Shown here in pieces: positions 24,983 to 33,838 of a DNA stretch of 64,000 bases. The notes under the pieces are model-generated. The model saw nothing but the letters and a program-made list of their open reading frames with translations. It did not search any database and was not told the DNA's origin. A program made the translations under genes and the position numbers. The DNA lies in the NCBI RefSeq assembly GCF_003479425.1, contig NZ_QUHC01000004.1:372001-436000 (forward strand), written 5' to 3'. The stretch is from Odoribacter sp. AF15-53 (lineage in GTDB: Bacteria; Bacteroidota; Bacteroidia; Bacteroidales; Marinifilaceae). Each line of letters begins with the position of its first letter. Position 1 is the first letter of the stretch.

Positions 24983-25693
24983 ATGAACGACGAGATTTTA
25001 TTATCGGGAATCGGTAAAATTAAGGTGAGACGGGGAAAGAATATCCGTTTCCTCTCGGTGCGAATGGCACCGGGTAGAGGGGTGTGGGTAAATGTTCCTT
25101 ACGGGGTGAGTGGCCGACAGGTGGAAGAGTTCGTGCATACTCAACGGGAGTGGATCGAGAAGAACTTGGAGAAAATCAAGGTTTACGAGAAAGACACGGG
25201 AGTGGGCTTGGGGATGGATTCGGAGGTAAAAACGAAATTCCACGTGTTGAAAGTGCTTGCTTGTGACGAGATGCGCCCGTTTTACAAGATCGAGGGGAAG
25301 GAGATTCGCTTGTATATACCGAGAAAGACTGATTACACGAAAATCGCCCCTTACGTGGAGAGTTTTCTGGTAGAGATTTACCGGATGGAGAGTAAACGTT
25401 ACCTACCGGGACGGGTTCGGGAGCTGGCCGAACGTTTCGGATTCCGTTATGGGGAATTATCTTTCCGCAACAATATCTCGAACTGGGGGAGTTGCTCGGC
25501 GGAGGATAATATCAGTTTGAACGTGAAGTTGATGAAATTGCCGGACGAGATCATCGATTATGTTATTTTGCACGAATTGTGCCATACGATTGAGAAGAAC
25601 CATTCCAGTAGCTTCTGGGCGTTGATGAAGAAAGTGTGTCCGGAGTGTATGCAATTGCGTCGTAGGTTGCATCAATATAATACAAGGATTTGA
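24983..25693 (+). CDS. YgjP-like (DUF45) zinc metallopeptidase-fold protein
   Basis: A 236-residue protein of the DUF45/YgjP family. The zinc site is visible: HELCH at 197-201 with the third ligand His207 in KNHSSSFW, preceded by the family block NWGSCS (168-172). Members fold like small metallopeptidases, and one branch has been reported with UTP pyrophosphatase activity, so the reaction here is open. It starts just five bases after the terminator of the preceding gene, an unusually tight arrangement, and could be expressed by read-through. Confidence 0.88.
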   Translation: MNDEILLSGIGKIKVRRGKNIRFLSVRMAPGRGVWVNVPYGVSGRQVEEFVHTQREWIEKNLEKIKVYEKDTGVGLGMDSEVKTKFHVLKVLACDEMRPFYKIEGKEIRLYIPRKTDYTKIAPYVESFLVEIYRMESKRYLPGRVRELAERFGFRYGELSFRNNISNWGSCSAEDNISLNVKLMKLPDEIIDYVILHELCHTIEKNHSSSFWALMKKVCPECMQLRRRLHQYNTRI

Positions 25694-25888
25694 TAGTAAC
25701 CTTTTCTTCCCGGGTGGCCAACCAGAACGAGAGGATGAACACGAGTCCCAGCATAAGTAACAGTGTTTCGACTTTTTTCATGGTGCAAGTATTTAGTTTG
25801 TTCCAGTGTTTCTTTTATGCGGGAATGGGATTAAATGTTACATTTTCGGATGGTTTTAACCATTGAAACAGGGAATGTGGGCAGGACA

Positions 25889-26110
25889 AAAGCGTTTTTG
25901 ACGCTTTCGACCTAGTCCGTAAAGTCCATAAAGTCATGCCTTCGGCATCTAAAGTTTATAAAGTCTATGGAATTACTTGTTTTACGGGACTTTGTCCCGA
26001 TCGGCAGCTAGACTGCCGCAATATGCGTCTGCAAGGTCCATTGACTTTACAAACTTTATAGACTTTATAAACTTTTGACTCAAAGGGTCGAAAGCGTTTT
26101 TGACGCTTTT
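25889..26110. repeat. Family A intergenic repeat, copy 2, with flanking hairpins
   Basis: Two direct copies of the self-complementary AAAGCGTTTTTGACGCTTT lie at 25889-25907 and 26091-26109 and bound the element. Inside are words CATAAAGTC and TATAAAGTC on the left, micro-palindromes TGCCTTCGGCA, GGGACTTTGTCCC and CGGCAGCTAGACTGCCG in the centre, and GACTTTACAAACTTTATAGA words in reverse on the right. The rest of 25694-26184 holds no gene that I trust. Confidence 0.75.
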
Positions 26111-26157
26111 GCCTCGGGAATGTGGTGGAAATTGAAACGGGATTCGGCTTTATTCGT

Positions 26158-26165
26158 TATATTTG
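26158..26165 (+). promoter_or_regulatory. Probable -7 box of the NUDIX/macrodomain operon
   Basis: TATATTTG is an exact -7 box 19 bases before the start codon. The nearest TTG is 23 bases upstream, slightly too far for the consensus. Confidence 0.45.
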
Positions 26166-26184
26166 ATCGTTATTTCTAAAAAGA

Positions 26185-26730
26185 ATGAAGATAATGGAAG
26201 GACAGTATTGTTATCAATATCCCCGTCCGGCGGTGACCACGGATTGCGTGATTTTCGGGTTTGACGGGAAGGCTTTACAAGTGTTACTTATCAAGCGGGG
26301 CGGGGAGCCCTACAAGGGAAGTTGGGCTTTTCCGGGTGGGTTCTTGAACATGGATGAAACCACGGACGAGGGGGTCGTGCGGGAACTGGAAGAAGAAACG
26401 GGGGTGAAGAACGTGTTCGTGGAGCAATTGCAGGCTTTCTCGGACGTGGATCGCGATCCGAGGGGGCGGACGATCACGGTTGCTTATTACGCTTTGGTGA
26501 ACCCGGAGGGAATGAACGTGGCTGGATACGATGATGCGGCAGATGCCCGTTGGTTTTCTTTGCAGGAATTACCCCCGTTGGCTTTTGATCACGGGCATAT
26601 CTTACGAGTTGCTTTGCATCGGTTGGCTTTGAAGGCCTACTTGCAATTGAACGGGATTGAACGGGTGGATGAGCGTTTTGCCGAGTTTGATTTGAAGCGG
26701 TTACAACAATTAATTCCGGATAAGATATGA
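26185..26730 (+). CDS. NUDIX hydrolase, ADP-ribose pyrophosphatase-like
   Basis: A 181-residue NUDIX enzyme with a perfect Nudix box: Gly52, Glu58 and Arg66-Glu67 to Val74 (REL-EEETGV). The N terminus with QYPRPAVTTDCVIFG fits the branch that includes ADP-ribose pyrophosphatases and NrtR-like proteins; there is no DNA-binding domain here. It would split ADP-ribose or a similar nucleoside diphosphate compound into AMP and ribose 5-phosphate. Its stop overlaps the start of the macrodomain gene (ATGATG), so the two are coupled and likely act on the same metabolite. Confidence 0.92.
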   Translation: MKIMEGQYCYQYPRPAVTTDCVIFGFDGKALQVLLIKRGGEPYKGSWAFPGGFLNMDETTDEGVVRELEEETGVKNVFVEQLQAFSDVDRDPRGRTITVAYYALVNPEGMNVAGYDDAADARWFSLQELPPLAFDHGHILRVALHRLALKAYLQLNGIERVDERFAEFDLKRLQQLIPDKI

Positions 26731-27242
26731 TGAATACGGATCGATTGGAAATTATTGAGGCGGATATAACCACGTTAGACGTGGATGCTATTGTGAACGC
26801 GGCTAATAGTTCCCTCTTGGGTGGGGGTGGTGTTGATGGGGCGATTCACCGGGCCGCGGGGAAAGAGTTACTGGCGGAGTGTCGTACGTTGCATGGGTGC
26901 AAGACTGGGGATGCGAAGATCACGAAGGGATATAACCTGAAAGCCCGGCACGTGATTCACACGGTGGGACCGATTTATTCTGACGGACGACACGGAGAAC
27001 CCGAATTATTGGCAGCTTGTTATCGGAACAGTCTTTTACTGGCGGAACGAAATGGTTTGAAAACGATAGCTTTCCCGTTAATCAGCACGGGAGTATACGG
27101 TTACCCGCTGGAAGAGGCAACACCGATTGCGTTGCGGGAGATCAGAACGTTTCTGGAGACACATCCGGATTTCGAACGAGTGATAGTCACCTGTTTTAGT
27201 CGCCGGGCTTATGATTTGTATATGAAATTGGTGCAGGAATAG
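26727..27242 (+). CDS. Macrodomain protein, O-acetyl-ADP-ribose/ADP-ribosyl hydrolase type
   Basis: A 171-residue single macrodomain of the YmdB/MacroD type. Visible signatures are DAIVNAANSSLLGGGGVDGA (about 19-38), in which the asparagines and glycines bind ADP-ribose, and the later PLISTGVYGYP loop. Such proteins remove acetyl from O-acetyl-ADP-ribose or take mono-ADP-ribose off proteins. The upstream NUDIX enzyme could degrade the ADP-ribose released, giving a two-step clearing route. The ATG overlaps the NUDIX stop codon. Confidence 0.94.
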   Translation: MMNTDRLEIIEADITTLDVDAIVNAANSSLLGGGGVDGAIHRAAGKELLAECRTLHGCKTGDAKITKGYNLKARHVIHTVGPIYSDGRHGEPELLAACYRNSLLLAERNGLKTIAFPLISTGVYGYPLEEATPIALREIRTFLETHPDFERVIVTCFSRRAYDLYMKLVQE

Positions 27243-27285
27243 CGTGTTGAAAGGTCTTGACCCGGCTAGTCAGAAGTTTATAAAG

Positions 27286-27316
27286 TTGGGAAATTGATTT
27301 ATTAACCGTAATTTTG
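27286..27316 (+). promoter_or_regulatory. Promoter of the Mrp gene
   Basis: TTG at 27286-27288, 20 bases, TAATTTTG at 27309-27316. Confidence 0.65.
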
Positions 27317-27344
27317 CCGAAAGGATTTATTAAAAACAGATATT

Positions 27345-28424
27345 ATGCAAGAGATAGTAAAAGAGGTACGTGACGTTTTGTCGGAAGTTAAGTATCCCGG
27401 CACTTCGAAAAGTATCGTTGCGCTGGATATGGTGCAGAATATAAAGGCAGGGGATGGTAAGGTGGAATTTCGCTTGGTGTTCCAGAAAGCCAATGACCCG
27501 TTCGTGGGAGCGGTGAAAAAGAAATGTGAAGCACTGTTGAAAGAGAAATTAGGATATACGACCGTGGAGATCGAGACTGTCTTCGTGCACGATTTGGAAA
27601 AACCGCTGGCCTTGGAGAAAGTAAAGCATATTGTAGCCATTTCTTCCGGTAAAGGTGGTGTCGGTAAATCAACAGTAGCCTCAAACCTGGCAGTTGCTTT
27701 GGCTAAAGCGGGGTATAAAGTCGGGTTAGTGGATGCTGATATTTACGGGCCGTCAATCCCGAAGATGTTCGGGTGCGAGGATGCCAGTCCTTATATGGTG
27801 GAAGTGGGAGGCAAGGAATTGATCGAACCCGTCGTGAAATACGGGGTGAAACTGCTTTCTATCGGCTTTTTCGTTGATCCTGATTCTGCCACCGTGTGGA
27901 GAGGACCGATGGCTTCCAACGCTTTGAAACAGATGGTGGAAGGCGGTTTTTGGGATGAGCTCGATTTTATGTTGATTGATTTACCCCCGGGGACGAGTGA
28001 TATTCACCTGACGTTGGTTCAGACTGTGGCCTTGAGCGGGGCGATCGTGGTCAGCACGCCGCAACAAGTTGCCTTGGCCGATGCGGTGAAAGGAATTAAT
28101 ATGTTTGAATCTCCCGGAATTCAGGTTCCCGTGTTGGGGTTAGTGGAAAATATGGCTTGGTTTACCCCGGCTGAATTACCGGATAACAAGTATTATATTT
28201 TCGGTAAAGAGGGGGCCAAGAAGCTCGCCGACGAGAAAGGATTACGCTTGTTGGGAGAGATTCCAATCGTGCAGAGTATCATGGAGGGAGGAGAAAGTGG
28301 TAGTCCGGTGGCCTTGGATGAAGATAGTGTCATTGGTCAGGCATTCATGGAATTGGCCCGTAGTGTTGCGAAGGCCGTTGATGAGACGGGAGAGACCGCG
28401 AAACGGGTACGGGTAACGAGATAA
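27345..28424 (+). CDS. mrp: Mrp/ApbC-type P-loop ATPase for iron-sulfur cluster delivery
   Basis: A 359-residue protein with an N-terminal MIP18/DUF59-like domain (1 to about 85) and a P-loop ATPase. The deviant Walker A is SGKGGVGKST (101-110), followed by DADIYGPSIPKM and DLPPGTSDIHL. Family members carry and transfer Fe-S clusters to apo-enzymes. The CxxC pair that usually binds the cluster near the C terminus is replaced here by a TPAELPDN stretch after VENMAWF. This seems usual for Bacteroidales Mrp, but it means the cluster must be held in another way. The gene has its own promoter and terminator. Confidence 0.92.
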   Translation: MQEIVKEVRDVLSEVKYPGTSKSIVALDMVQNIKAGDGKVEFRLVFQKANDPFVGAVKKKCEALLKEKLGYTTVEIETVFVHDLEKPLALEKVKHIVAISSGKGGVGKSTVASNLAVALAKAGYKVGLVDADIYGPSIPKMFGCEDASPYMVEVGGKELIEPVVKYGVKLLSIGFFVDPDSATVWRGPMASNALKQMVEGGFWDELDFMLIDLPPGTSDIHLTLVQTVALSGAIVVSTPQQVALADAVKGINMFESPGIQVPVLGLVENMAWFTPAELPDNKYYIFGKEGAKKLADEKGLRLLGEIPIVQSIMEGGESGSPVALDEDSVIGQAFMELARSVAKAVDETGETAKRVRVTR

Positions 28425-28429
28425 AAGAG

Positions 28430-28462
28430 AGGGGGCTTTGATTAAGCCCTCTTCGTTTTTAA
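28430..28462. terminator. Terminator between mrp and the MATE gene
   Basis: GAGGGGGCTT pairs with AAGCCCTC and is followed by TTCGTTTTT. It stops mrp transcripts and overlaps the end of the convergent MATE gene. Confidence 0.75.
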
Positions 28463-29788
28463 GGCATGAATGGCAATTGCGCATAACGTGATAAATTCTG
28501 CCGCGGCAACGGCTACCCATATTCCCTTGACTCCTAGCCATACAGGTAGAAGGAGAAAGCATAATACGGGTAATATCACCCCTCGTAATATCGTAAACAT
28601 GGTTGCTAATTCCGATTTTTCAATGCTCATGTAGTAACCGATCGCGATGATATTGATCCCGAAGAATAGGTAACATATCGCGAAAAAGGATATACCGGAC
28701 GTGGCGATACGCCAAGCTTCGTTCGCCCGATCGGCAATAAATAATGACACGATTTGTTCCCGGAAAAGGACGGTTATAAATAGAAAAAATAGTCCGGTTC
28801 CGATCGTTGACAGAAGAGCTAGCCGGAGGGCGTGTCTGGAACGATCGGGAGCGTTACATCCGTGATTGAAACTGATAATGGGTTGTGCTGATTGGATAAT
28901 GGCATTGAATACCATAAAAATGATCGGGAAGAAATAGCATACGATGCTGAATGCCGCTATTCCGTCCGAACCTAGGTAACGGACAAAAACGTAGTTCCCT
29001 GTCAGCATCATCACCCCGATGGCGGCTTCACCTAGAAAGGCAGAGAATCCCAGACGGATGATATGTCTTGTGTTACGGGCCGTGAGTAACAGGCTTTTCC
29101 AGCTAAGTTTTAATTTTATGATTCGTACGCGGGGAGAATAACGTAACAGATAGATGACCAGTAGTGTACATCCCACGATTTCGCCAATACCGGTTGCCAC
29201 GGCAGCACCAGTCAATCCCCATTTGAACACGAATATGAAGAGGTAATCGAGCACGATGTTGATGATCGTGGAGATGGTCATGCTCCACATGGCTATTTTA
29301 GGGCCGTCGATACGGGTGAAAAAAGTAAGCACGCAAAGTAAGGTTTGGAACGTGGCAAAAGCTGCGTATGCGAAAAGATATTCCCGGGCAAAGCTGATAA
29401 TATCGGCAGGAGCCCCGAGCATTCGAGCTATTGATGTCGGGAAGATCATCACGATGCCGGATACAATGGCCATGATTAAAAAGGAAATTAACGCGGCCTG
29501 GGTCACGTTAATGTTGGCCACTCGTTCTTTACCCCTGGCGAGGTTAATGGAGGCGACAATGGCTCCTCCCATGCCGAACATTAATCCTATTCCGGCGGCG
29601 AACACGAACAACGGACCGGCAATATTAACCGCAGCCAGAGCATCACTGCCAATCCCACGACCGACGAAAACCCCGTCGGTGATCACGAATAAGGCCGAGA
29701 AAACCATTCCCAGCAAGGTCGGGAACAGTTGTTTACAAAATAATTGCCCGACTTTCATTGAACCAAAATCTATTTTATCCCGTTGCAT
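28442..29788 (-). CDS. MATE-family efflux transporter
   Basis: A 448-residue inner-membrane antiporter with 12 hydrophobic segments in two bundles. The N-terminal block (QLFPTLLGMVFSALFVITDG) and the pseudo-repeat in the second half (HIIRLGFSAFLGEAAIGVMM) are typical of MATE pumps, which export cationic drugs or metabolites with Na+ or H+ inward. The branch resembles DinF/VmrA-like proteins. No regulator lies next to it. A long plus-strand frame (29256-29918) is only its mirror. Confidence 0.93.
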   Translation of the reverse strand: MQRDKIDFGSMKVGQLFCKQLFPTLLGMVFSALFVITDGVFVGRGIGSDALAAVNIAGPLFVFAAGIGLMFGMGGAIVASINLARGKERVANINVTQAALISFLIMAIVSGIVMIFPTSIARMLGAPADIISFAREYLFAYAAFATFQTLLCVLTFFTRIDGPKIAMWSMTISTIINIVLDYLFIFVFKWGLTGAAVATGIGEIVGCTLLVIYLLRYSPRVRIIKLKLSWKSLLLTARNTRHIIRLGFSAFLGEAAIGVMMLTGNYVFVRYLGSDGIAAFSIVCYFFPIIFMVFNAIIQSAQPIISFNHGCNAPDRSRHALRLALLSTIGTGLFFLFITVLFREQIVSLFIADRANEAWRIATSGISFFAICYLFFGINIIAIGYYMSIEKSELATMFTILRGVILPVLCFLLLPVWLGVKGIWVAVAAAEFITLCAIAIHALKTKRA

Positions 29789-29910
29789 ATATATGATTTT
29801 TTTACCACGCGAAGGTAGGTCGAATAAGATGGAGAAAAATTACCATAGGATAATTATGGATTATTTTGCTTATTTTTGTCGGGAAATAATGAATAAAGGG
29901 AGATCTTCGA

Positions 29911-30933
29911 ATGTTTAGAAGTGCTAATGGAAGACAGATGTTCGGTGACATGATACAACGTAAACGGTATTGTTACGCTTTATTGATGATATTACTCATG
30001 GTCGGTGTTGCCGGATATTTTGGGGAAAGGGAGATTATTTTCCCGGAAATGGCAGCCTTGACAGTTGGGATGTGGATCGTGGATAAAAGAGTGTGGCAGG
30101 TTAGTAGAATGCGTATGGTTATCCTGATGACCGTGGGGGCGTTTGTCGGTGTATGTATCGTGCGTTATTCGCCTTTTCCCTTGCTTGTTAACTTGTCGAT
30201 GGCTTTCGCTTTTGCTGCAGTTTGCCTCACGTTGTTTCGGGCCACGTTGATCCCACAGATTTCTGCTTGCATGTTACCCGTGTTACTTGGTACGGAAAGT
30301 TGGGTTTACCCGATAGCCGTGGTGGTGATGTCCCTGATCATTGTCGGGGGACAATGGGGTATGGAAAGGCAGGGACTCCGGGAGAAGATCACGTACACGC
30401 CCGTGACGGGAAATCGGATAGATATGTTTTATCGGTGGTTGTTTTTGTGGGTAACCATGCTGGCGATAGCTTCGTTAGCGATATACACGAGGAATATTTA
30501 TTTTATTCTCCCGCCATTGATCGTGACTTACGTGGAGTTTGCCAATTCGAAGGCCGGATTCCGTAATCGTCCCGTGCAGGTGTTGTTGGTATTGTTCACG
30601 GCAGCTGTGTTGGGTGTGTTTTTCGAGGTCATGGGACATTATTATTTGCATTTGCCGGAATGGGTGATCGTTTTTCCGATCTTTATCTGCCTGTTCTCGT
30701 TATTTGAATTTCTAGGAAAGTTTTTCGCCCCGGCCGGGGCTGTTGCCTTGATCCCGATGATTGTTCCCGAAGAAGGAGTGTTATGGTTACCTTTACAGGT
30801 TCTCGTGGGAGCTACTTTGTTTATCTGCCTGGCGATGATTTGTTTTCAAAGATGTTTGAGTTGGCCTAGGGCGCAGTTGATCGTCTGTCTTGTACCTCCG
30901 TTTATCCGGGATTTGAGAAAAAGAAGACAGTAA
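29911..30933 (+). CDS. Multi-pass membrane protein of unknown function
   Basis: A 340-residue protein with about ten hydrophobic segments in two halves separated by a polar stretch (about 155-170). The two halves share a similar pattern (FPEMAALTVGMW in the first, LPPLIVTYVEFAN in the second), which suggests an internal duplication, and the arrangement loosely recalls HPP-family membrane proteins. I do not recognise the family with certainty. An exact -7 box, TATTTTTG at 29871-29878, lies upstream. A later ATG at 29953 is an alternative start. Its stop codon touches a family A repeat. Confidence 0.7.
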   Translation: MFRSANGRQMFGDMIQRKRYCYALLMILLMVGVAGYFGEREIIFPEMAALTVGMWIVDKRVWQVSRMRMVILMTVGAFVGVCIVRYSPFPLLVNLSMAFAFAAVCLTLFRATLIPQISACMLPVLLGTESWVYPIAVVVMSLIIVGGQWGMERQGLREKITYTPVTGNRIDMFYRWLFLWVTMLAIASLAIYTRNIYFILPPLIVTYVEFANSKAGFRNRPVQVLLVLFTAAVLGVFFEVMGHYYLHLPEWVIVFPIFICLFSLFEFLGKFFAPAGAVALIPMIVPEEGVLWLPLQVLVGATLFICLAMICFQRCLSWPRAQLIVCLVPPFIRDLRKRRQ

Positions 30934-31102
30934 GTTTATAAAGTTTATAAAGTCTATAAAGTTTATAAAGTTCATAAAGTCATAGACCCTGCGGGCGCTT
31001 TATTTACGGCAGCTTGAGTTGCCGATAAACACAGTCCGAAGGACTCCCGTAACTTTATGAACTTTAAGAACCGGAGGTTCAACTTTATAGACTTTATGGA
31101 CT
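30934..31102. repeat. Family A intergenic repeat, copy 3
   Basis: Five head-to-tail 9-base words (TTTATAAAG, TCTATAAAG, TTCATAAAG) on the left. The core CCCTGCGGGCGCTTTATTTA and the CGGCAGCTTGAGTTGCCG hairpin are shared with copies 1 and 4. Micro-palindromes AGTCCGAAGGACT and AACCGGAGGTT follow, then reversed words ACTTTATGA and GACTTTATGGA. Confidence 0.75.
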
Positions 31103-31132
31103 AAAAAAAGGGCTTTTTAAAGCCCTTTTTTT
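31103..31132. terminator. Bidirectional terminator before tpiA
   Basis: AAAAAAAGGGCTTT pairs with AAAGCCCTTTTTTT. It overlaps the last codons of tpiA on the minus strand. Confidence 0.85.
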
Positions 31133-31901
31133 AATGTCTTGCTCTTGCCTTGATGATCTCGAAGAAATCGGCGGCTTTCAGTGAAGCTCCTCCGATTAAT
31201 CCCCCGTCAACGTCAGGATTGGAGAAGATCGCATCGGCATTTCCCGGGTTACAGCTCCCCCCGTAAAGAATAGAGGTTTCGTCTGCAACAGCCTGACCGT
31301 ATTTCTCGGCAACGACTGAACGGATGAACGCATGCATTTCTTGTGCCTGCTCGGGAGTGGCCGTTTTACCAGTACCAATAGCCCAAACGGGTTCGTAGGC
31401 AATCACGATGTGAGAGAATTGTTCCGGGGTAAGATTGAAAAGCCCCTCGGTCAATTGTTGTTTCACGACCTCGAAGTGTTTTCCGGCTTCTCTTTCTTCC
31501 AGTACTTCACCCACGCAGAAGATAATTTCCAGTTTGCTGTCTAAAGCTTGTGCCACTTTCTTCACGAGAATAGGGCTTGTCTCGCCGTAGTAACTTCTCC
31601 TCTCGGAATGTCCCAGGATAACGCATTTCGCACCCGTGGAAGCGATCATGTCGGCTGATACTTCCCCCGTGTATGCCCCGGATTTTTCGGTTGCGCAGTT
31701 TTGTGCAGAAACCATGATCGAAGCTTCCGTGATGTTGTGAGCCACTTTAGCCAAATGGATAAAGGGAGTACCGAGAACGACACCAACACCTTCTCCACCT
31801 TCTTTATATCTCACGTAGTCATTCACTTCTCTTGCCAGTTCAACTCCTTCAGCGAAGGTTTTGTTCATTTTCCAGTTACCTGCTACAATCTTTTTTCTCA
31901 T
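31131..31901 (-). CDS. tpiA: Triosephosphate isomerase
   Basis: A 256-residue TIM barrel that converts dihydroxyacetone phosphate and glyceraldehyde 3-phosphate in glycolysis. The start [12 protein letters not shown] holds the catalytic Asn and Lys, His lies in [10 protein letters not shown], and the catalytic Glu in [11 protein letters not shown]. Length is typical. It is the last gene of a minus-strand group, DUF1599, DoxX-like protein, tpiA, an order often seen in Bacteroidales. Confidence 0.98.
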   Translation of the reverse strand: MRKKIVAGNWKMNKTFAEGVELAREVNDYVRYKEGGEGVGVVLGTPFIHLAKVAHNITEASIMVSAQNCATEKSGAYTGEVSADMIASTGAKCVILGHSERRSYYGETSPILVKKVAQALDSKLEIIFCVGEVLEEREAGKHFEVVKQQLTEGLFNLTPEQFSHIVIAYEPVWAIGTGKTATPEQAQEMHAFIRSVVAEKYGQAVADETSILYGGSCNPGNADAIFSNPDVDGGLIGGASLKAADFFEIIKARARH

Positions 31902-31927
31902 ATCTTTATGTTTTGAATTATGTATGC

Positions 31928-33172
31928 TTAATTGTTTCTTTTCCCTTTTCTACGTGGGAAAAGTAAATATGCTACAAAGAAAAGAAGGATAATGGAGTAA
32001 ACCAAATAAATTCGTTGCATTTGTACCCTTGAATGTATGCAATAAGCGGTTAAGTCAGTGGCCTGTAATTCTTTCATGTCGGGAACATCTTTTCCGGCCC
32101 ATTTGTCCAGAATTGTACCTCCGCGAAGTACGATCACGCCGGGATTGGAACGAATCATGGTTTTTAGTTGAATTTCGTCGACCGTGCAGAACTCGTAGGG
32201 AACATGGTTCCGCTTTTTGTAAGCCTCGATATCTTGTTCCGATGAGGCAGTCAGTCCGTAGAAACGAAACCCTTTCTCCCGGGCGTAATCGGCCAGACGA
32301 TTGATTGCTGTCTGGTATTTCGCATTACTTTTACCCAAGTTGTAGGCGACGGCCAGAATCGTATGATTGTCGTCTTCCAGGATTTCTTCGGTGATATTAC
32401 CCAGTGTCGGGTGCTCGATAACCAGATCGTGTATGGGGGTAACGTATCCCTTTTTAACCAGACGTTCCGAGCTGCTTTCGTATTCCCAGTTCAACGTGTC
32501 CTGCCACGGGTAGTTCTCTTCCGTGAAGGATTGTATTTCCCCGGTCTGCTTATTTTTGTATTTTAGAGTGACCTCGTATTGATCCGGTTCGGCTCCTTCC
32601 GGTAGTTGCATCCCTTCAGCGATGTTTTTACCGACAGCATAGGGGCGGAAATCCAATAGTGGAAGGTGGCGATAGCTGTAAATGGAAATACATAGCATAC
32701 CTATTCCTGCTAGCACGAGATACGAGAATTGCCCGAAAGGTGCGAGTTGTGATTTGAATTCTTTGCGATAGACAAAGATCATGATTGTCATCAAGAGCAG
32801 AATGATATTCTTCCAGAATGTTTGCCAGTTTGTCAGGATCATGGCATCACCGAAGCATCCACAATCACTCACGGGATTGGTGAGTGCCAGTACCAGTGTT
32901 AGTGGTGTGAAGAATGCCATGAATAATAATGCTCCCCAGGCTAGCCGGGATATCCATAGATTGAATAACAAAGCAATCCCGATCAGGAATTCGGCTAACG
33001 AGAGTGCGAACGAGAAGAATAACGTGGTGGCGTTCATCCAACTCATACCGAAGGCGTTGAAGTAGTCTGTGAACTTGTAATCTGATCCCAACGGATCGAT
33101 TCCTTTCACGAATCCGGAATAGATGAATACTATCCCGACAATAATCCTGCACAGGTTTTTGACGAGTTTCAT
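31928..33172 (-). CDS. DoxX/MauE-like membrane protein with thioredoxin-like C-terminal domain
   Basis: A 414-residue protein. The first about 150 residues form four membrane helices of the DoxX/MauE type, starting [20 protein letters not shown] and holding a Cys-Gly-Cys in SDCGCFG. A further helix sits at about 148-165. The periplasmic middle and C-terminal part (about 240-370) has the shape of a thioredoxin/peroxiredoxin domain without a CxxC. A last helix near 385-405 ends in basic residues. The arrangement suggests disulfide chemistry at the membrane, like VKOR/MauE proteins, but no substrate is known. It sits between the DUF1599 gene and tpiA. Confidence 0.85.
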   Translation of the reverse strand: MKLVKNLCRIIVGIVFIYSGFVKGIDPLGSDYKFTDYFNAFGMSWMNATTLFFSFALSLAEFLIGIALLFNLWISRLAWGALLFMAFFTPLTLVLALTNPVSDCGCFGDAMILTNWQTFWKNIILLLMTIMIFVYRKEFKSQLAPFGQFSYLVLAGIGMLCISIYSYRHLPLLDFRPYAVGKNIAEGMQLPEGAEPDQYEVTLKYKNKQTGEIQSFTEENYPWQDTLNWEYESSSERLVKKGYVTPIHDLVIEHPTLGNITEEILEDDNHTILAVAYNLGKSNAKYQTAINRLADYAREKGFRFYGLTASSEQDIEAYKKRNHVPYEFCTVDEIQLKTMIRSNPGVIVLRGGTILDKWAGKDVPDMKELQATDLTAYCIHSRVQMQRIYLVYSIILLFFVAYLLFPRRKGKRNN

Positions 33173-33196
33173 GTGATTAGATTTCCGAGTTTCTCG

Positions 33197-33736
33197 TTAT
33201 TCTTGTTCCACGACAAGGCGAATGAGACCGAAAACGGCGTAATTTACCATGTCGAAGTAATTAGCATCGATACCCTCTGATATGATCGTGGTACCCTGGT
33301 GATCTTCTATTTGTTTGGTCCGGTTAATCTTCATCAGAATCAGGTCCGTGTACGAGCTCACGCGCATTTCTCTCCATGCTTCGTCGTAATCGTGATTCTT
33401 GGCAAGCATCAACTCTTTCGCTTGCTTGAAGTAACTTTGATACAGACGGAGAATTTCGTCCTGTGGCGTGTCGTTACCCGGTCCGAGTTGCAGTTGGATG
33501 AGTCCCATGATCGAGTAGTTGATGATCCCGATAAACTCGGGAACGATGCCTTCACCGACCTTTGTAACACCCTTTTCTTCAATACTGCGAATCCGGTTCG
33601 CCTTGATATATATCTGATCCGTGATAGAGGTCGGGCGGAGTATTCTCCAGGCTGTCCCGTAATCCTGCATTTTTTTCACGAAGATATCCTGACATATATC
33701 TATCACTTTATCATATTCTTGTGCTGTATTTGGCAT
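33197..33736 (-). CDS. DUF1599 domain protein
   Basis: A 179-residue cytoplasmic protein made of two copies of a short helical unit. Each copy runs from a DYG/DYD turn (KKMQDYGTAWRILRP and AKNHDYDEAWREMRVSS) to a KxNRxKQIE block, which matches the DUF1599 family. The function is unknown; the helices and acidic residues loosely recall all-alpha NTP pyrophosphatases. It is the first gene of the group with the DoxX-like gene (24-base gap) and tpiA, and folP starts divergently about 100 bases away. Confidence 0.85.
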   Translation of the reverse strand: MPNTAQEYDKVIDICQDIFVKKMQDYGTAWRILRPTSITDQIYIKANRIRSIEEKGVTKVGEGIVPEFIGIINYSIMGLIQLQLGPGNDTPQDEILRLYQSYFKQAKELMLAKNHDYDEAWREMRVSSYTDLILMKINRTKQIEDHQGTTIISEGIDANYFDMVNYAVFGLIRLVVEQE

Positions 33737-33777
33737 ACTCTATTTATTTTTGATAATGAAATCTGAAAAATAAATTG

Positions 33778-33838
33778 TAACTTTGAAGTGTAAAAGTAGT
33801 CAAATAATTGAAAATTGAAAATTGAAAGTTGAAAATTA
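33778..33838 (+). promoter_or_regulatory. folP promoter region with AATTGAAAATTGAAAATTG word repeat
   Basis: TAACTTTG (33778-33785) fits the -7 box. Between it and the ATG lies a run of the 9-base word ATTGAAAAT in four copies. The same word run lies upstream of the SpoU gene (35357-35390, minus strand). Confidence 0.5.

Noticed and set aside
23281..26110. CRISPR array
   Set aside because: The repeats have 9-base words without unique spacers and no cas genes are in the window.
29256..29918. A 220-codon plus-strand frame
   Set aside because: It is antisense to the MATE gene; Met/Ile/Ala-rich product with no family pattern and no promoter.
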